A DNA stretch of 35,136 bases, from the NCBI RefSeq assembly GCF_001544795.2, contig NZ_FCOI02000052.1:1-35136 (forward strand). The letters are read 5' to 3'. The DNA comes from Caballeronia temeraria. Its GTDB lineage: Bacteria; Pseudomonadota; Gammaproteobacteria; Burkholderiales; Burkholderiaceae. Positions within the stretch are counted from its first letter, which is position 1. Each line of letters begins with the position of its first letter. A program made the translations under genes and the position numbers. Shown here in pieces: positions 24,619 through 32,240 of the stretch. The notes beneath the pieces are model-generated. The model did no database searches. It had not been told where the DNA came from and saw only the letters and a program-made list of their open reading frames with translations.

Positions 24619-25343
24619 CTCTGCAAACCGGTCAACATGCGGACAACGCCATGGCTTCCACCGCGCTTTTGGGCAGCGGCATCGTTCTGGTGTGGAACGA
24701 CATCGACGAAGCGGGGCGCGCGCAGTTCTACGAATGGCACGACAAGGAGCATATTCCCGAGCGGCTGGCCATTCCCGGATTCAAACGCGGCCGCCGGTTG
24801 CGCCGGGCGGGTCATTCGCCCGAATGGCTGACGATGTACGAAGCCGCCGATCTCGACGTGATGAGTTCGCCCGAGTACATGACGCGCCTGAACACGCCGA
24901 CGCCCGCGACGACGAAAACGCTCACGTACTTCCGCAACACGTCGCGCGCGGTGTGCCGGCCCGTCTTCAGCGTGGGCGAGAGCACGGGCGGCCATGTGCT
25001 CGCGATCCGTATCGATCGGGCCGCGTCGTCGGACGCAACGCCCGAAGCCTATCTGCGCGATGTGGCCTTCCCGCAAGCGATGGCGTCGACCGGCGTGCTT
25101 GCGTGCCATCTGTTCGCATCGGATCAGGCGAGCTTTCTCGATACCGAAGAGTCGCGCACCCGCGCATTCGACGTGCCCGCATGGATCGTGCTCGTCGAAG
25201 CATCGACGGAAGAAGCCGCCGAACGGGCGCGAGAATGGATCGATGCCCCGCAACTGCGCGACGCCGGATTGCGGCCCAGACCCGACGCCGCCGTTTATGC
25301 GCTCGAAATATGCCGGCTCGGCGCTTCTTCGCGCTCGACCTGA
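24615..25343 (+). CDS. unidentified protein with two EthD/Dabb-like halves
   Basis: The 242-residue soluble protein is not a family I can name. The N-terminal half (about 20-110) reads SGIVLVWNDIDEAGRAQFYE, with WHDKEHIPERLAIPGF and LTMYEAADL. This resembles the ferredoxin-like alpha/beta barrel of EthD-type proteins with their (W/Y)-x-x-x-H-x-P motif. The C-terminal half (about 125-235) looks like a weaker second copy. Such barrels act in small-molecule degradation or as dimeric accessory subunits. It is translationally coupled to the enoyl-CoA hydratase by ATGA overlap, so a role in the same pathway is likely. No signal peptide. Confidence 0.75.
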   Translation: MTLQTGQHADNAMASTALLGSGIVLVWNDIDEAGRAQFYEWHDKEHIPERLAIPGFKRGRRLRRAGHSPEWLTMYEAADLDVMSSPEYMTRLNTPTPATTKTLTYFRNTSRAVCRPVFSVGESTGGHVLAIRIDRAASSDATPEAYLRDVAFPQAMASTGVLACHLFASDQASFLDTEESRTRAFDVPAWIVLVEASTEEAAERAREWIDAPQLRDAGLRPRPDAAVYALEICRLGASSRST

Positions 25344-25368
25344 ATTCAACCTGGCCACCGGAATCACT

Positions 25369-26187
25369 ATGTCGCACATACCAGCAGAGCGGTGCCTGGA
25401 CATCATCGGGCTTCTTGCTGAGGGTGCAAACACCTTGCCCCTCGGAGAGATCGCGGAGCGTCTGTCGTTGCCGAAGAGCGGCGCGCATCGGCTGCTTTCG
25501 ACGCTCGTCGATCTCGGCTGGGTCGCCAAGGAACCCGACACGAGCTTCTATCGGCTGACGATGCGTCTCGCCGTCATGGGACAGAGGTTCTACACGGCCA
25601 CCGGCATTCCCAACATCTGTCAGCCGATTCTCGACCGGCTCGCGCAGGAAACGCGCGAATTCGTGCGTCTCGCCGTCGCCGATGGCGATACGCTCGTCTG
25701 GCTCGCACAGGCGCAGGGCGCGACGGCCGGTCTCATCTATCAGCCGCCGAGTTCCGCGACCGGAAGAGTCACCGTCTATTCGACGGCGACGGGCAAGGCG
25801 TGGCTGTCCACCATGCCTCGCGAACGGGCGATCCAGATCGTCACCGACATGGGCTTCGGCGATGCCGACCGGCAGGGCCCGAATGTCGTCAGATCCATCG
25901 ACGATCTCTTGAAGGAGCTCACGCTCACGGAGCAGCGCGGTTACGCGATTGCGGTCAGCGAGGCCGAGCCCGGCGTTTCGGCATTGGCGGTTCCTGTCCG
26001 CGTGAACGGTGTGGGTCCGGCGCTGGGCACGGTCAGCGTCGCAGGTCCGAGCGTGCGCATGACGGCCGCGCAAATCGAAGCCATCGCGCCGAGGCTGCAA
26101 AGCACCGCAGCCGAGCTCGCCGGGTTATGGCCATTGCGATCGGGCGGCACCACGCTGCCCGACCGGAGAGCGGCAAGAGTGGCGTGA
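25369..26187 (+). CDS. IclR-family transcriptional regulator
   Basis: The 272-residue protein has an N-terminal winged HTH (ALGEIA-type helix: LPLGEIAERLSLPKSGAHRL, residues about 20-45) and an IclR effector domain from about 75 with TRFVRLAV-like and VYSTATGKAWLS motifs. IclR proteins control catabolism of aromatic acids, acetate or sugars acids, binding the pathway substrate. It lies inside the run, 25 bases after the unidentified gene and 20 before the SDR, and probably regulates this operon. No clear IclR palindrome was found upstream of 20600. Start chosen at 25369, consistent with family length. Confidence 0.9.
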   Translation: MSHIPAERCLDIIGLLAEGANTLPLGEIAERLSLPKSGAHRLLSTLVDLGWVAKEPDTSFYRLTMRLAVMGQRFYTATGIPNICQPILDRLAQETREFVRLAVADGDTLVWLAQAQGATAGLIYQPPSSATGRVTVYSTATGKAWLSTMPRERAIQIVTDMGFGDADRQGPNVVRSIDDLLKELTLTEQRGYAIAVSEAEPGVSALAVPVRVNGVGPALGTVSVAGPSVRMTAAQIEAIAPRLQSTAAELAGLWPLRSGGTTLPDRRAARVA

Positions 26188-26207
26188 TCGCATCGGAGAG
26201 TCTGCAC

Positions 26208-26975
26208 ATGGAACATCGGACGCGGGGCGTCGCCTTGATAACCGGCGCCGCGCGCGGCATCGGTCATGCCATTGCCGGCAGTCTCGCACTGCACGGCTTC
26301 GACCTCGCGCTCGTCAGCCTGGAGACCGAAGCGCCGGACTTGTCCGCCTTCACGCGGCGTGGCGCAAGGGCGGAATACTTCAGCAGCGATATCGCGCGCA
26401 TCGATGAGCACGAGGGACTCGTCGCGCGCGTCGAAGCTTCGCTCGGTCCGATCACATGTCTCGTCAACAACGCCGGCGTCACATCGATGGTGCGCGGCGA
26501 TCTTCTCGACCTCACGCCCGAGAGCTTCGATCGTTCCGTCGCCGTCAATCTGCGCGGAACGTTCTTTCTCACGCAAGCCGTCGCGAGGCGCATGCTCGTC
26601 ACGCCGACGACCGGATTCACCCGGACCATCATCACGATCGGTTCGGCGAATGCGTCGATCGTCGGCGAGAATCGCGCGGACTACTGCATGACGAAGTCCG
26701 CGCTCGCGATGATGAACAAGCTCTTCGCGAGCCGCCTCGCGAGCGCGGGCATCGCGGCGTTCGAAGTGCGTCCGGGCATCATCGAGACCGATATGACCGC
26801 GCCGGCCTTCGAGCGCTACGAACCTTTCATCAAGAGCGGCGGCATTCCGATGGAACGCTGGGGCCACGCCGACGATATCGGGCGCGTGGCCGCCACGATC
26901 GCGACGGGCGGCATGCCCTTCACGACCGGGGTTCATATCGATGTCGGCGGCGGCTTGCAATTGCATCGCGTGTGA
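26208..26975 (+). CDS. short-chain dehydrogenase/reductase (3-ketoacyl reductase-like)
   Basis: The 255-residue classical SDR has TGAARGIG (12-19) for the dinucleotide, NNAG (87-90), and catalytic Ser146, Tyr159, Lys163 (YCMTK). It oxidises or reduces a hydroxyl/keto group with NAD(P)(H). GGAGAG lies before the ATG. It is the last gene of the ABC/MaoC/ECH/IclR run and ends two bases from the stop of the convergent MFS gene, so the two catabolic loci meet tail to tail. With MaoC and crotonase it could supply the 3-hydroxyacyl oxidation step, though it might act on free substrate. Confidence 0.92.
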   Translation: MEHRTRGVALITGAARGIGHAIAGSLALHGFDLALVSLETEAPDLSAFTRRGARAEYFSSDIARIDEHEGLVARVEASLGPITCLVNNAGVTSMVRGDLLDLTPESFDRSVAVNLRGTFFLTQAVARRMLVTPTTGFTRTIITIGSANASIVGENRADYCMTKSALAMMNKLFASRLASAGIAAFEVRPGIIETDMTAPAFERYEPFIKSGGIPMERWGHADDIGRVAATIATGGMPFTTGVHIDVGGGLQLHRV

Positions 26976-26977
26976 CC

Positions 26978-28258
26978 TTAGTGGCCGCCTTCGCGGTCCA
27001 CTTCGTCGAGCGAAAGTCCCTTGGTTTCGCGCACGAATCGAATGACGATCATGCCCGCGACCGCCGCCGCGAGCGTGAATCCGATGATCGCATAGGGCAT
27101 CGGGAAATCGAAGCGATGCATCGTCGAGAGCACGATGAACGGCGCAATGCCGCCGCCGATCACGCCGAAGTTGTAGAGGAAGCCGACGCCCGATGCGCGC
27201 ACGTCGCGCGGCAGGTTCTCGGTGAGGATGGTTCCCCAGATGCCCGACGAGCCGATCAGAAAGAAGCCGCTCGCGAACGAGCACGCGGCAGCGAGGGCGA
27301 TGTTGCCGACCGAGAGAATCACGCCCGCGACGAAGAGTGCGCCGATCGCGATCATCAGCGAAATGGCGTTGCGTCGCCCGAGCCGTTCGGCAATGAAGCC
27401 CGATGCAATGAAGCCGAGGATTTGCCCGACGGCGGATGCCATCGTGATCTGGCTCACGGCGGACGGCGCGAGTTCGGCTGCGCGCAGATACGTCGGCAGC
27501 AATGCCTGAAACGGCCACGAACCGAAGCACAACACGAAGATCAGCAGCGCGAGATACGAGACGCGCTTCGGATACTTCGAAAACAGATCGACGACGGGAT
27601 TGCTGCGCCACCTCACGGCTCGTGCGGGCCGCGACTTCTGCCACGCCTGCGATTCCGGTACGCAGAAGATGATGAAGAGCGCGAGCAGGACCGACGGCGG
27701 CAAGCCGATGAAGAACATGCCGCGCCAGCCGAAGTGTGGATAGATGAACTCGTACGCGAGCGCCGCGCCGATCGCGCCGACGCCCCAGCCCGTATCGAGA
27801 ATGCCGATGCCGATCGCCCGATGCTTTTCCGGCCACGATTCGGCGACCATCGCCGCGCCGAGCGAAAAGCCCGGCGCCATGCCGAAACCGAGCAGCAGAC
27901 GAAACACCGCCAGCGCGATGAAGTTCCATGACAAGCCCGTCGCGACCGCGCCGAGCGTGAACCACGTCAGCGTGATGAGCAGCGGAATCTTGCGCCCGAT
28001 ACGATCGGAGAGACCGCCGAACAGCAAGCCGCCGATCCAGCGCACGCCGTAGGTCGCGAGCAGCAGCAGCGAGGCGGTATCGAGCGAGACGTGAAATGCG
28101 GTGGCGATATCGCGCAGTACGAATGTGATCGCGAGAAAGTCGAGCGCGTCGTTGACCCAGACGCCCCATGCCGCGATCAGCACGCGCCACTGCGTCCAGG
28201 TGATGTCGCGATACCAGCGTCGCGAGCTTTCGCGGGGCATCGAAATGTCTCTTTGCAT
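26978..28258 (-). CDS. MFS transporter (organic acid / sugar acid:H+ symporter type)
   Basis: The 426-residue protein has 12 hydrophobic segments and MFS loop motifs GGLLFGGLSDRIGRK (near 75) and GFIAERLGRRN (near 285). The early WVNDALDFLAITFVLRDIA is typical of the sialic acid/aromatic acid/NanT-like MFS groups. It imports a small acid with protons. AAGGAG precedes the ATG at 28258; an upstream frame to 28387 runs through the operator region and is not used. It is divergent from the aldo/keto reductase gene, and the 131-bp gap holds two operators matching those near the LacI gene. Confidence 0.9.
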   Translation of the reverse strand: MQRDISMPRESSRRWYRDITWTQWRVLIAAWGVWVNDALDFLAITFVLRDIATAFHVSLDTASLLLLATYGVRWIGGLLFGGLSDRIGRKIPLLITLTWFTLGAVATGLSWNFIALAVFRLLLGFGMAPGFSLGAAMVAESWPEKHRAIGIGILDTGWGVGAIGAALAYEFIYPHFGWRGMFFIGLPPSVLLALFIIFCVPESQAWQKSRPARAVRWRSNPVVDLFSKYPKRVSYLALLIFVLCFGSWPFQALLPTYLRAAELAPSAVSQITMASAVGQILGFIASGFIAERLGRRNAISLMIAIGALFVAGVILSVGNIALAAACSFASGFFLIGSSGIWGTILTENLPRDVRASGVGFLYNFGVIGGGIAPFIVLSTMHRFDFPMPYAIIGFTLAAAVAGMIVIRFVRETKGLSLDEVDREGGH

Positions 28259-28305
28259 GCGAACGTCTCCTTGAGCAGCCGGAACAGAGCCAACTTGACC
28301 AACAA

Positions 28306-28319
28306 TGTAACCGGTATCA
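28306..28319. promoter_or_regulatory. LacI-type operator copy 1
   Basis: TGTAACCGGTATCA, 48 bases upstream of the MFS start. A 14-bp dyad centred on CCGG, with the left half identical to the shared half-site TGTAACC and the right half degenerate. One of four copies found only around this locus. Confidence 0.7.
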
Positions 28320-28372
28320 TTATGGTCGTCACTCAAAGCAATAACATCCGTAAAAATCCCAACGAACCACAA

Positions 28373-28386
28373 TGTAACCGGTTGCA
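28373..28386. promoter_or_regulatory. LacI-type operator copy 2
   Basis: TGTAACCGGTTGCA, a 14-bp dyad (six of seven pairs) ending three bases before the aldo/keto reductase ATG. Centre is 67 bases from copy 1. At this position it would block initiation or early elongation of that gene. Confidence 0.75.
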
Positions 28387-28389
28387 AAT

Positions 28390-29298
28390 ATGACGGACAA
28401 ATGTCAAATCGCAGCGCTCTCGCCGGGTATCGGGCTGTCGCACGTCGTGGCCGGCATGTGGCGCGTGATGCGCTGGAACATGACGCGCGAAACGCTCGCG
28501 GCGTTCATCGAGGAATGCGTCGCGCTCGGCGTGACCAGTTTCGATCACGCCGATATCTACGGCGGATACGAAGCCGAATCCTTTTTCGGCGATGCGCTGG
28601 CGTTGCGTCCCGGTCTGCGCTCGCGCATCCAGTTGATTACCAAAGCGGGTATCAAGCTGGTGTCGGCGGCGCGGCCTACGCATCGCGTGAAGCATTACGA
28701 CAGCAGCGCGGCGCATCTGCGCGAGAGCGTCGAGCGGTCGCTGCGCGCGTTGCGAAGCGAACGCATCGAACTGTTTCTGCTGCATCGGCCCGATCCGCTG
28801 ATGGACGCGGACGAACTCGCGCTGGAGATCGAACGCCTTCTTCGCGAAGGCAAGATCGGCGCGTTCGGCGTATCGAATTTCACGGCGCGCGATTTCGACG
28901 CGCTCCACGCGCGCATGCCGCTCGCGACGAATCAGATCGAGTTGTCGCCGTTCATGCCGACGCCGCTCGAAGACGGCACGTTGAGCGCGCTGCAAACGGC
29001 GCGCGTCACGCCGATGATCTGGTCGCCGCTCGGTGGCGGCAGATTGTTCGATGAGCGCGATCCCGTCGCGGCGCGCGTGCGTGAGACGCTGCAAGCAATA
29101 CAGCGTGAACGCGGCGTGACGAGTTGGGTGTCGATCGCCTATGCGTGGATTTTCAGGCTGCCGTCACGTCCGATCGCGATTGCGGGCACGCAGCGCATCG
29201 ACGGAATGCGCGACGCGGTGAATGCGCTCGATATCGAATTGACGCGCGAAGAGTGGTACGCGGTCCGGGCGGCCGCGCAGGGCAGGGAAGTGAGCTAG
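28390..29298 (+). CDS. aldo/keto reductase (YdhF-like)
   Basis: The 302-residue TIM-barrel oxidoreductase has the AKR tetrad: Asp52 and Tyr57 in FDHADIYGGY, Lys85 in LITKAGI, His132 in LFLLHRPDP. GVSNFTARDF and the C-terminal SRPIAIAGTQR (NADP phosphate contact) follow. It interconverts an aldehyde or ketone and an alcohol with NADPH. The ATG at 28390 has no Shine-Dalgarno sequence and lies three bases after an operator, so leaderless translation is possible. Conserved family sequence begins by residue 10, which supports this start. The stop overlaps by four bases the stop of the convergent LacI gene. Confidence 0.92.
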   Translation: MTDKCQIAALSPGIGLSHVVAGMWRVMRWNMTRETLAAFIEECVALGVTSFDHADIYGGYEAESFFGDALALRPGLRSRIQLITKAGIKLVSAARPTHRVKHYDSSAAHLRESVERSLRALRSERIELFLLHRPDPLMDADELALEIERLLREGKIGAFGVSNFTARDFDALHARMPLATNQIELSPFMPTPLEDGTLSALQTARVTPMIWSPLGGGRLFDERDPVAARVRETLQAIQRERGVTSWVSIAYAWIFRLPSRPIAIAGTQRIDGMRDAVNALDIELTREEWYAVRAAAQGREVS

Positions 29299-30380
29299 GC
29301 GCGCACGCGTCGCGCTTTCGGCGGCGGCCCCGAAGACGCGCGCACGATGATCTCCGCCTCGCATTTCACGCTGCGCGCGCTGCCCTTTCGCGCGAGTTCG
29401 GCGAGGATCATCCTGGCGGCTTCCGCGCCGATCTGTGCGCTCGGCACGCGCACCGTGGTGATCGGAATCGGCAGTTCGGCCATCAGTTCGAAGTCGTCGA
29501 AGCCGACGAGACTGAATTGATTCGGAATGTCGTAACCCTTCTGCATGGCTTCGAGCATCGCGCCCATCGCGAACGAGCCGTTGCCGCAGATGACGACCGT
29601 CGGCGGTTGCGGCGTGTCCATCACTTGCGAGAAGAGTTGACGTCCGACGCGCGCGCCCCAGAAGCCTTCGACCATATGCGCCGCCGAAATGCCGAGGCCG
29701 TGTTCGGCGAGCGCATCGCGCACGCCTTCGCGGCGCGCGCGGGCACGGTCGTTCGAGTCTGCGGTTTGCGACAGCATCGCGAAGCGGCGATGTCCGAGTC
29801 CGATGAGATAAGTCGTGAAGTCGAAGAACGCCTGATGATTGTCGATGCCGACGCACAAGGATTGCGCGCCCTCGCGATACGCGAAGGTGTTCACGAACGG
29901 CACCTGCCGTTGCGCGAGCAGCGTGTAAAGGTCCGGATGATGCGCTTCGCCGACGAGCACCACGGCATCGACGCCGCGTTCGAGCATCGTGCGAACCTGC
30001 CGATGCTCGCGTTCGGGATCGTATTGCGAACATCCGAGCAGCAACGTGTATCCGACCTGCTCGAACGCTTCCTGCAAGGTCTGGATGGCGGTGGCGAAGT
30101 GCTCGTTCGCGAGCGTGGGAAACACCGCGCCGATCGTGCCGGTGCGTTGCGTGGCGAGCGCGCGCGCGGCGGCGTGCGGCACCCAGCCGAGATGCTCGAT
30201 CGCGACCATGATGCGCGAGCGCAATTCGTCGGACACGACCTCCGGGTTGTTCATGACCCGCGACACCGTAGCCGATGAAACGCCCGCGAAGCGCGCGACA
30301 TCGCGCAAGGTCACGCCGGACGAGCGCGGCTTCTTGCCGGCGTCGGCGTCTTCGGTCGTCGTCTTCTTGCTCTTGGCCAT
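29295..30380 (-). CDS. LacI-family transcriptional regulator
   Basis: The 361-residue protein has a basic 22-residue leader, then the LacI HTH (VTLRDVARFAGVSSATVSRV, about 23-42) and hinge helix region AARALATQRTGTIG. The periplasmic-binding-protein-like effector domain follows, from about 80 to 340 (GAVFPTLANEHFA, SLVGFDDFELM). It should bind a sugar or sugar-acid-like inducer. Four near-identical CCGG-centred palindromes, two in its own divergent region with the CoA-transferase and two between MFS and aldo/keto reductase, make it the likely repressor of all these genes and of itself. Confidence 0.93.
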   Translation of the reverse strand: MAKSKKTTTEDADAGKKPRSSGVTLRDVARFAGVSSATVSRVMNNPEVVSDELRSRIMVAIEHLGWVPHAAARALATQRTGTIGAVFPTLANEHFATAIQTLQEAFEQVGYTLLLGCSQYDPEREHRQVRTMLERGVDAVVLVGEAHHPDLYTLLAQRQVPFVNTFAYREGAQSLCVGIDNHQAFFDFTTYLIGLGHRRFAMLSQTADSNDRARARREGVRDALAEHGLGISAAHMVEGFWGARVGRQLFSQVMDTPQPPTVVICGNGSFAMGAMLEAMQKGYDIPNQFSLVGFDDFELMAELPIPITTVRVPSAQIGAEAARMILAELARKGSARSVKCEAEIIVRASSGPPPKARRVRA

Positions 30381-30449
30381 GATCGGGGTTCGTGCGGAGT
30401 GGGCCGATTATAGCAATGCGCCTTCGCGGAACGCTTCCCGCGGCGCTCA

Positions 30450-30463
30450 TGTTACCGGTTACA
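30450..30463. promoter_or_regulatory. LacI-type operator copy 3
   Basis: TGTTACCGGTTACA, six of seven pairs of the dyad match, embedded in ATG...CAT-like flanks. It lies 70 bases upstream of the LacI gene start and 183 upstream of the CoA-transferase start, fitting autoregulation. Confidence 0.75.
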
Positions 30464-30562
30464 TAGCGCGCTCCTAAAGCGTTTCGTACTTGAACGAAAG
30501 AACGAATTTCGATGTACTAATGGTATTCCCTGAAACACGCCGATGCAGCTTGATAGGCAAAA

Positions 30563-30576
30563 TGAGACCGGTTACA
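30563..30576. promoter_or_regulatory. LacI-type operator copy 4
   Basis: TGAGACCGGTTACA; the right half GGTTACA is exact and the left half is degenerate. It lies 57 bases upstream of the preferred CoA-transferase ATG. Its presence argues against starting that gene at the upstream in-frame ATG 30543, which would place the operator in coding sequence. Confidence 0.7.
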
Positions 30577-30632
30577 TTGAGATGGTCGGCCAGCGGATGG
30601 CCAGCAAAGTACAACCCGAGACGAGGCAATCC

Positions 30633-32240
30633 ATGGAACGAATTTCCAGCGACGACGCAGCCGCACTGGTGCGTTCGGGCGACTCCATCCTGATCAGCGG
30701 ATCGGGCGGCGGGCATGCGGTGCCCGAAGCCCTGCTCGCGGCGGTGGAACGGCGCTTTCTCGCTGACGAGCAACCGCGCGGCATCACGTCGATCAGCGTG
30801 GTCGGCATCGGCGATCGCGCCGCGCTTGGCGCGAGCCATCTCGCGCACGAAGGTCTGCTGAAGCGCGCGATCACGAGTGCGCTCGTCGATTCGCCCGGCC
30901 TCGTCACGATGGCCGCCAACGACAGCATCGAGGCCTACACGCTGCCGCAAGGCGTGCTGTCGCAACTGATGCGCGAGATGGCGGGCGGGCGTCCCGGCCT
31001 CATCACGAAGACCGGTCTTGGAACCTTTGTCGATCCGCGTCAGCAGGGCGCGCGTCAGAGTCCGTCGACGGAAGAGATGCTCGTCGAACTGATGCATATC
31101 GACGGCGAGGAATGGCTGCGCTTCAAGCCGTTTCCGATCGACATCGCATTCTTGCGCGGCACCACCGTCGACGAAGACGGCAACGTCACGATGGAACAGG
31201 AAGCCGTGCTCGGCGAAATGCTCGCGATGGCGCAGGCGACGCGGCGCGCGGGCGGCATCGTCGTCGTGCAGGTGAAGCGCATGGCGCGGCGCGGCACGCT
31301 GCCGCCCAAGCAGGTGAAGATTCCCGGCATTCTCGTGGACTTCGTGGTCGTGGAGCCGGAGCAGCGTCAGACTTACGCGACCGATTACGACCCGAGCTAT
31401 GCGGGCGAATTGCGCGTGCCGCTCTCGGAGATTCGTCCGCTGCCGTTCGGCCCGCGCAAGGTGATCGTGCGGCGCGCGGCGATGGAACTGTATCCGCACG
31501 CCGTGTGCAATCTCGGCGCGGGCATTTCGACGGGACTTTCGACCGTCGCCGCGGAAGAGGACTTGCTCGACTCCGTGATTCTCACGAACGAGCAAGGCTT
31601 GATCGGCGGTGCGCCCATCACGGGCCGCGATTCGGGCGGCGCACAGAACTTCGCCGCGATGATCGAGCAGCCGTCGCAATTCGATTTCTACGACGGCGGC
31701 GGCCTCGATCTCGCGTTCCTCTCGTTCGCCGAAGTCGACGCGCACGGCAACGTGAACATCAGCCGGTTCGGCGACAAGATCGTCGGCGTGGGCGGGTTCA
31801 TCAACATCAGCCAGAACGCAAAGCGCGTGATCTTCAGCGGCACGCTCACCGCGGGCGGGCTCGATGTGCAATGGGAAGAGGGCAGGACGCGCATCGTGCA
31901 GGAAGGCAGGCATCGCAAGTTCGTGCGTTCGCTCGAACAGATCTGCTATAGCGCGCCGCTCGCGCACGAGCGCGGCAATTCCGCGTTGTTCATCACAGAG
32001 CGCGCGGTGTTTCGTGTCGGCGACAAAGGGCTTGAGTTGATCGAAGTCGCGCCCTGCATCGATATCGAACGCGATGTCTTCGCGCATATGGATTTCCGTC
32101 CCGCCATCGCCACCGATGTGCACGAGATGGACGCGCGCATTTTCGCGGACGGTCTCATGGGCATCAAGCAGGAAACGGTGGCGCGCGAGCGGCGGCATCG
32201 CTCGCCGCGCGTGGCCGAGTGGTATCGGAGCCGCGCATGA
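30633..32240 (+). CDS. acyl-CoA:acetate/3-ketoacid CoA-transferase (YdiF/propionate CoA-transferase type)
   Basis: The 535-residue protein fuses the alpha and beta halves of family I CoA-transferases. The N half has SGSGGGHAVPEALL (near 22-35) and KTGLGTFVDPRQQG (near 126-139). The C half has the catalytic Glu at about 320 in LTNEQGLIGGAP, then GGGLDLAFLSFAEVD. It moves CoA from acetyl- or succinyl-CoA to an organic acid or back. The start at 30633 follows GAGG with six-base spacing; in-frame ATGs at 30543, 30582 and 30597 lack sites, and the first would include the operator. The stop overlaps the next start (ATGA). Confidence 0.92.
   Translation: MERISSDDAAALVRSGDSILISGSGGGHAVPEALLAAVERRFLADEQPRGITSISVVGIGDRAALGASHLAHEGLLKRAITSALVDSPGLVTMAANDSIEAYTLPQGVLSQLMREMAGGRPGLITKTGLGTFVDPRQQGARQSPSTEEMLVELMHIDGEEWLRFKPFPIDIAFLRGTTVDEDGNVTMEQEAVLGEMLAMAQATRRAGGIVVVQVKRMARRGTLPPKQVKIPGILVDFVVVEPEQRQTYATDYDPSYAGELRVPLSEIRPLPFGPRKVIVRRAAMELYPHAVCNLGAGISTGLSTVAAEEDLLDSVILTNEQGLIGGAPITGRDSGGAQNFAAMIEQPSQFDFYDGGGLDLAFLSFAEVDAHGNVNISRFGDKIVGVGGFINISQNAKRVIFSGTLTAGGLDVQWEEGRTRIVQEGRHRKFVRSLEQICYSAPLAHERGNSALFITERAVFRVGDKGLELIEVAPCIDIERDVFAHMDFRPAIATDVHEMDARIFADGLMGIKQETVARERRHRSPRVAEWYRSRA

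Noticed and set aside
25941..28190. 749-codon minus-strand open frame
   Set aside because: Spans the SDR gene in antisense and the MFS gene out of frame; no recognisable protein sequence.
30543..30632. Upstream start for the CoA-transferase
   Set aside because: It would put an operator copy inside the coding region and lacks a ribosome site; 30633 has GAGG at proper spacing.
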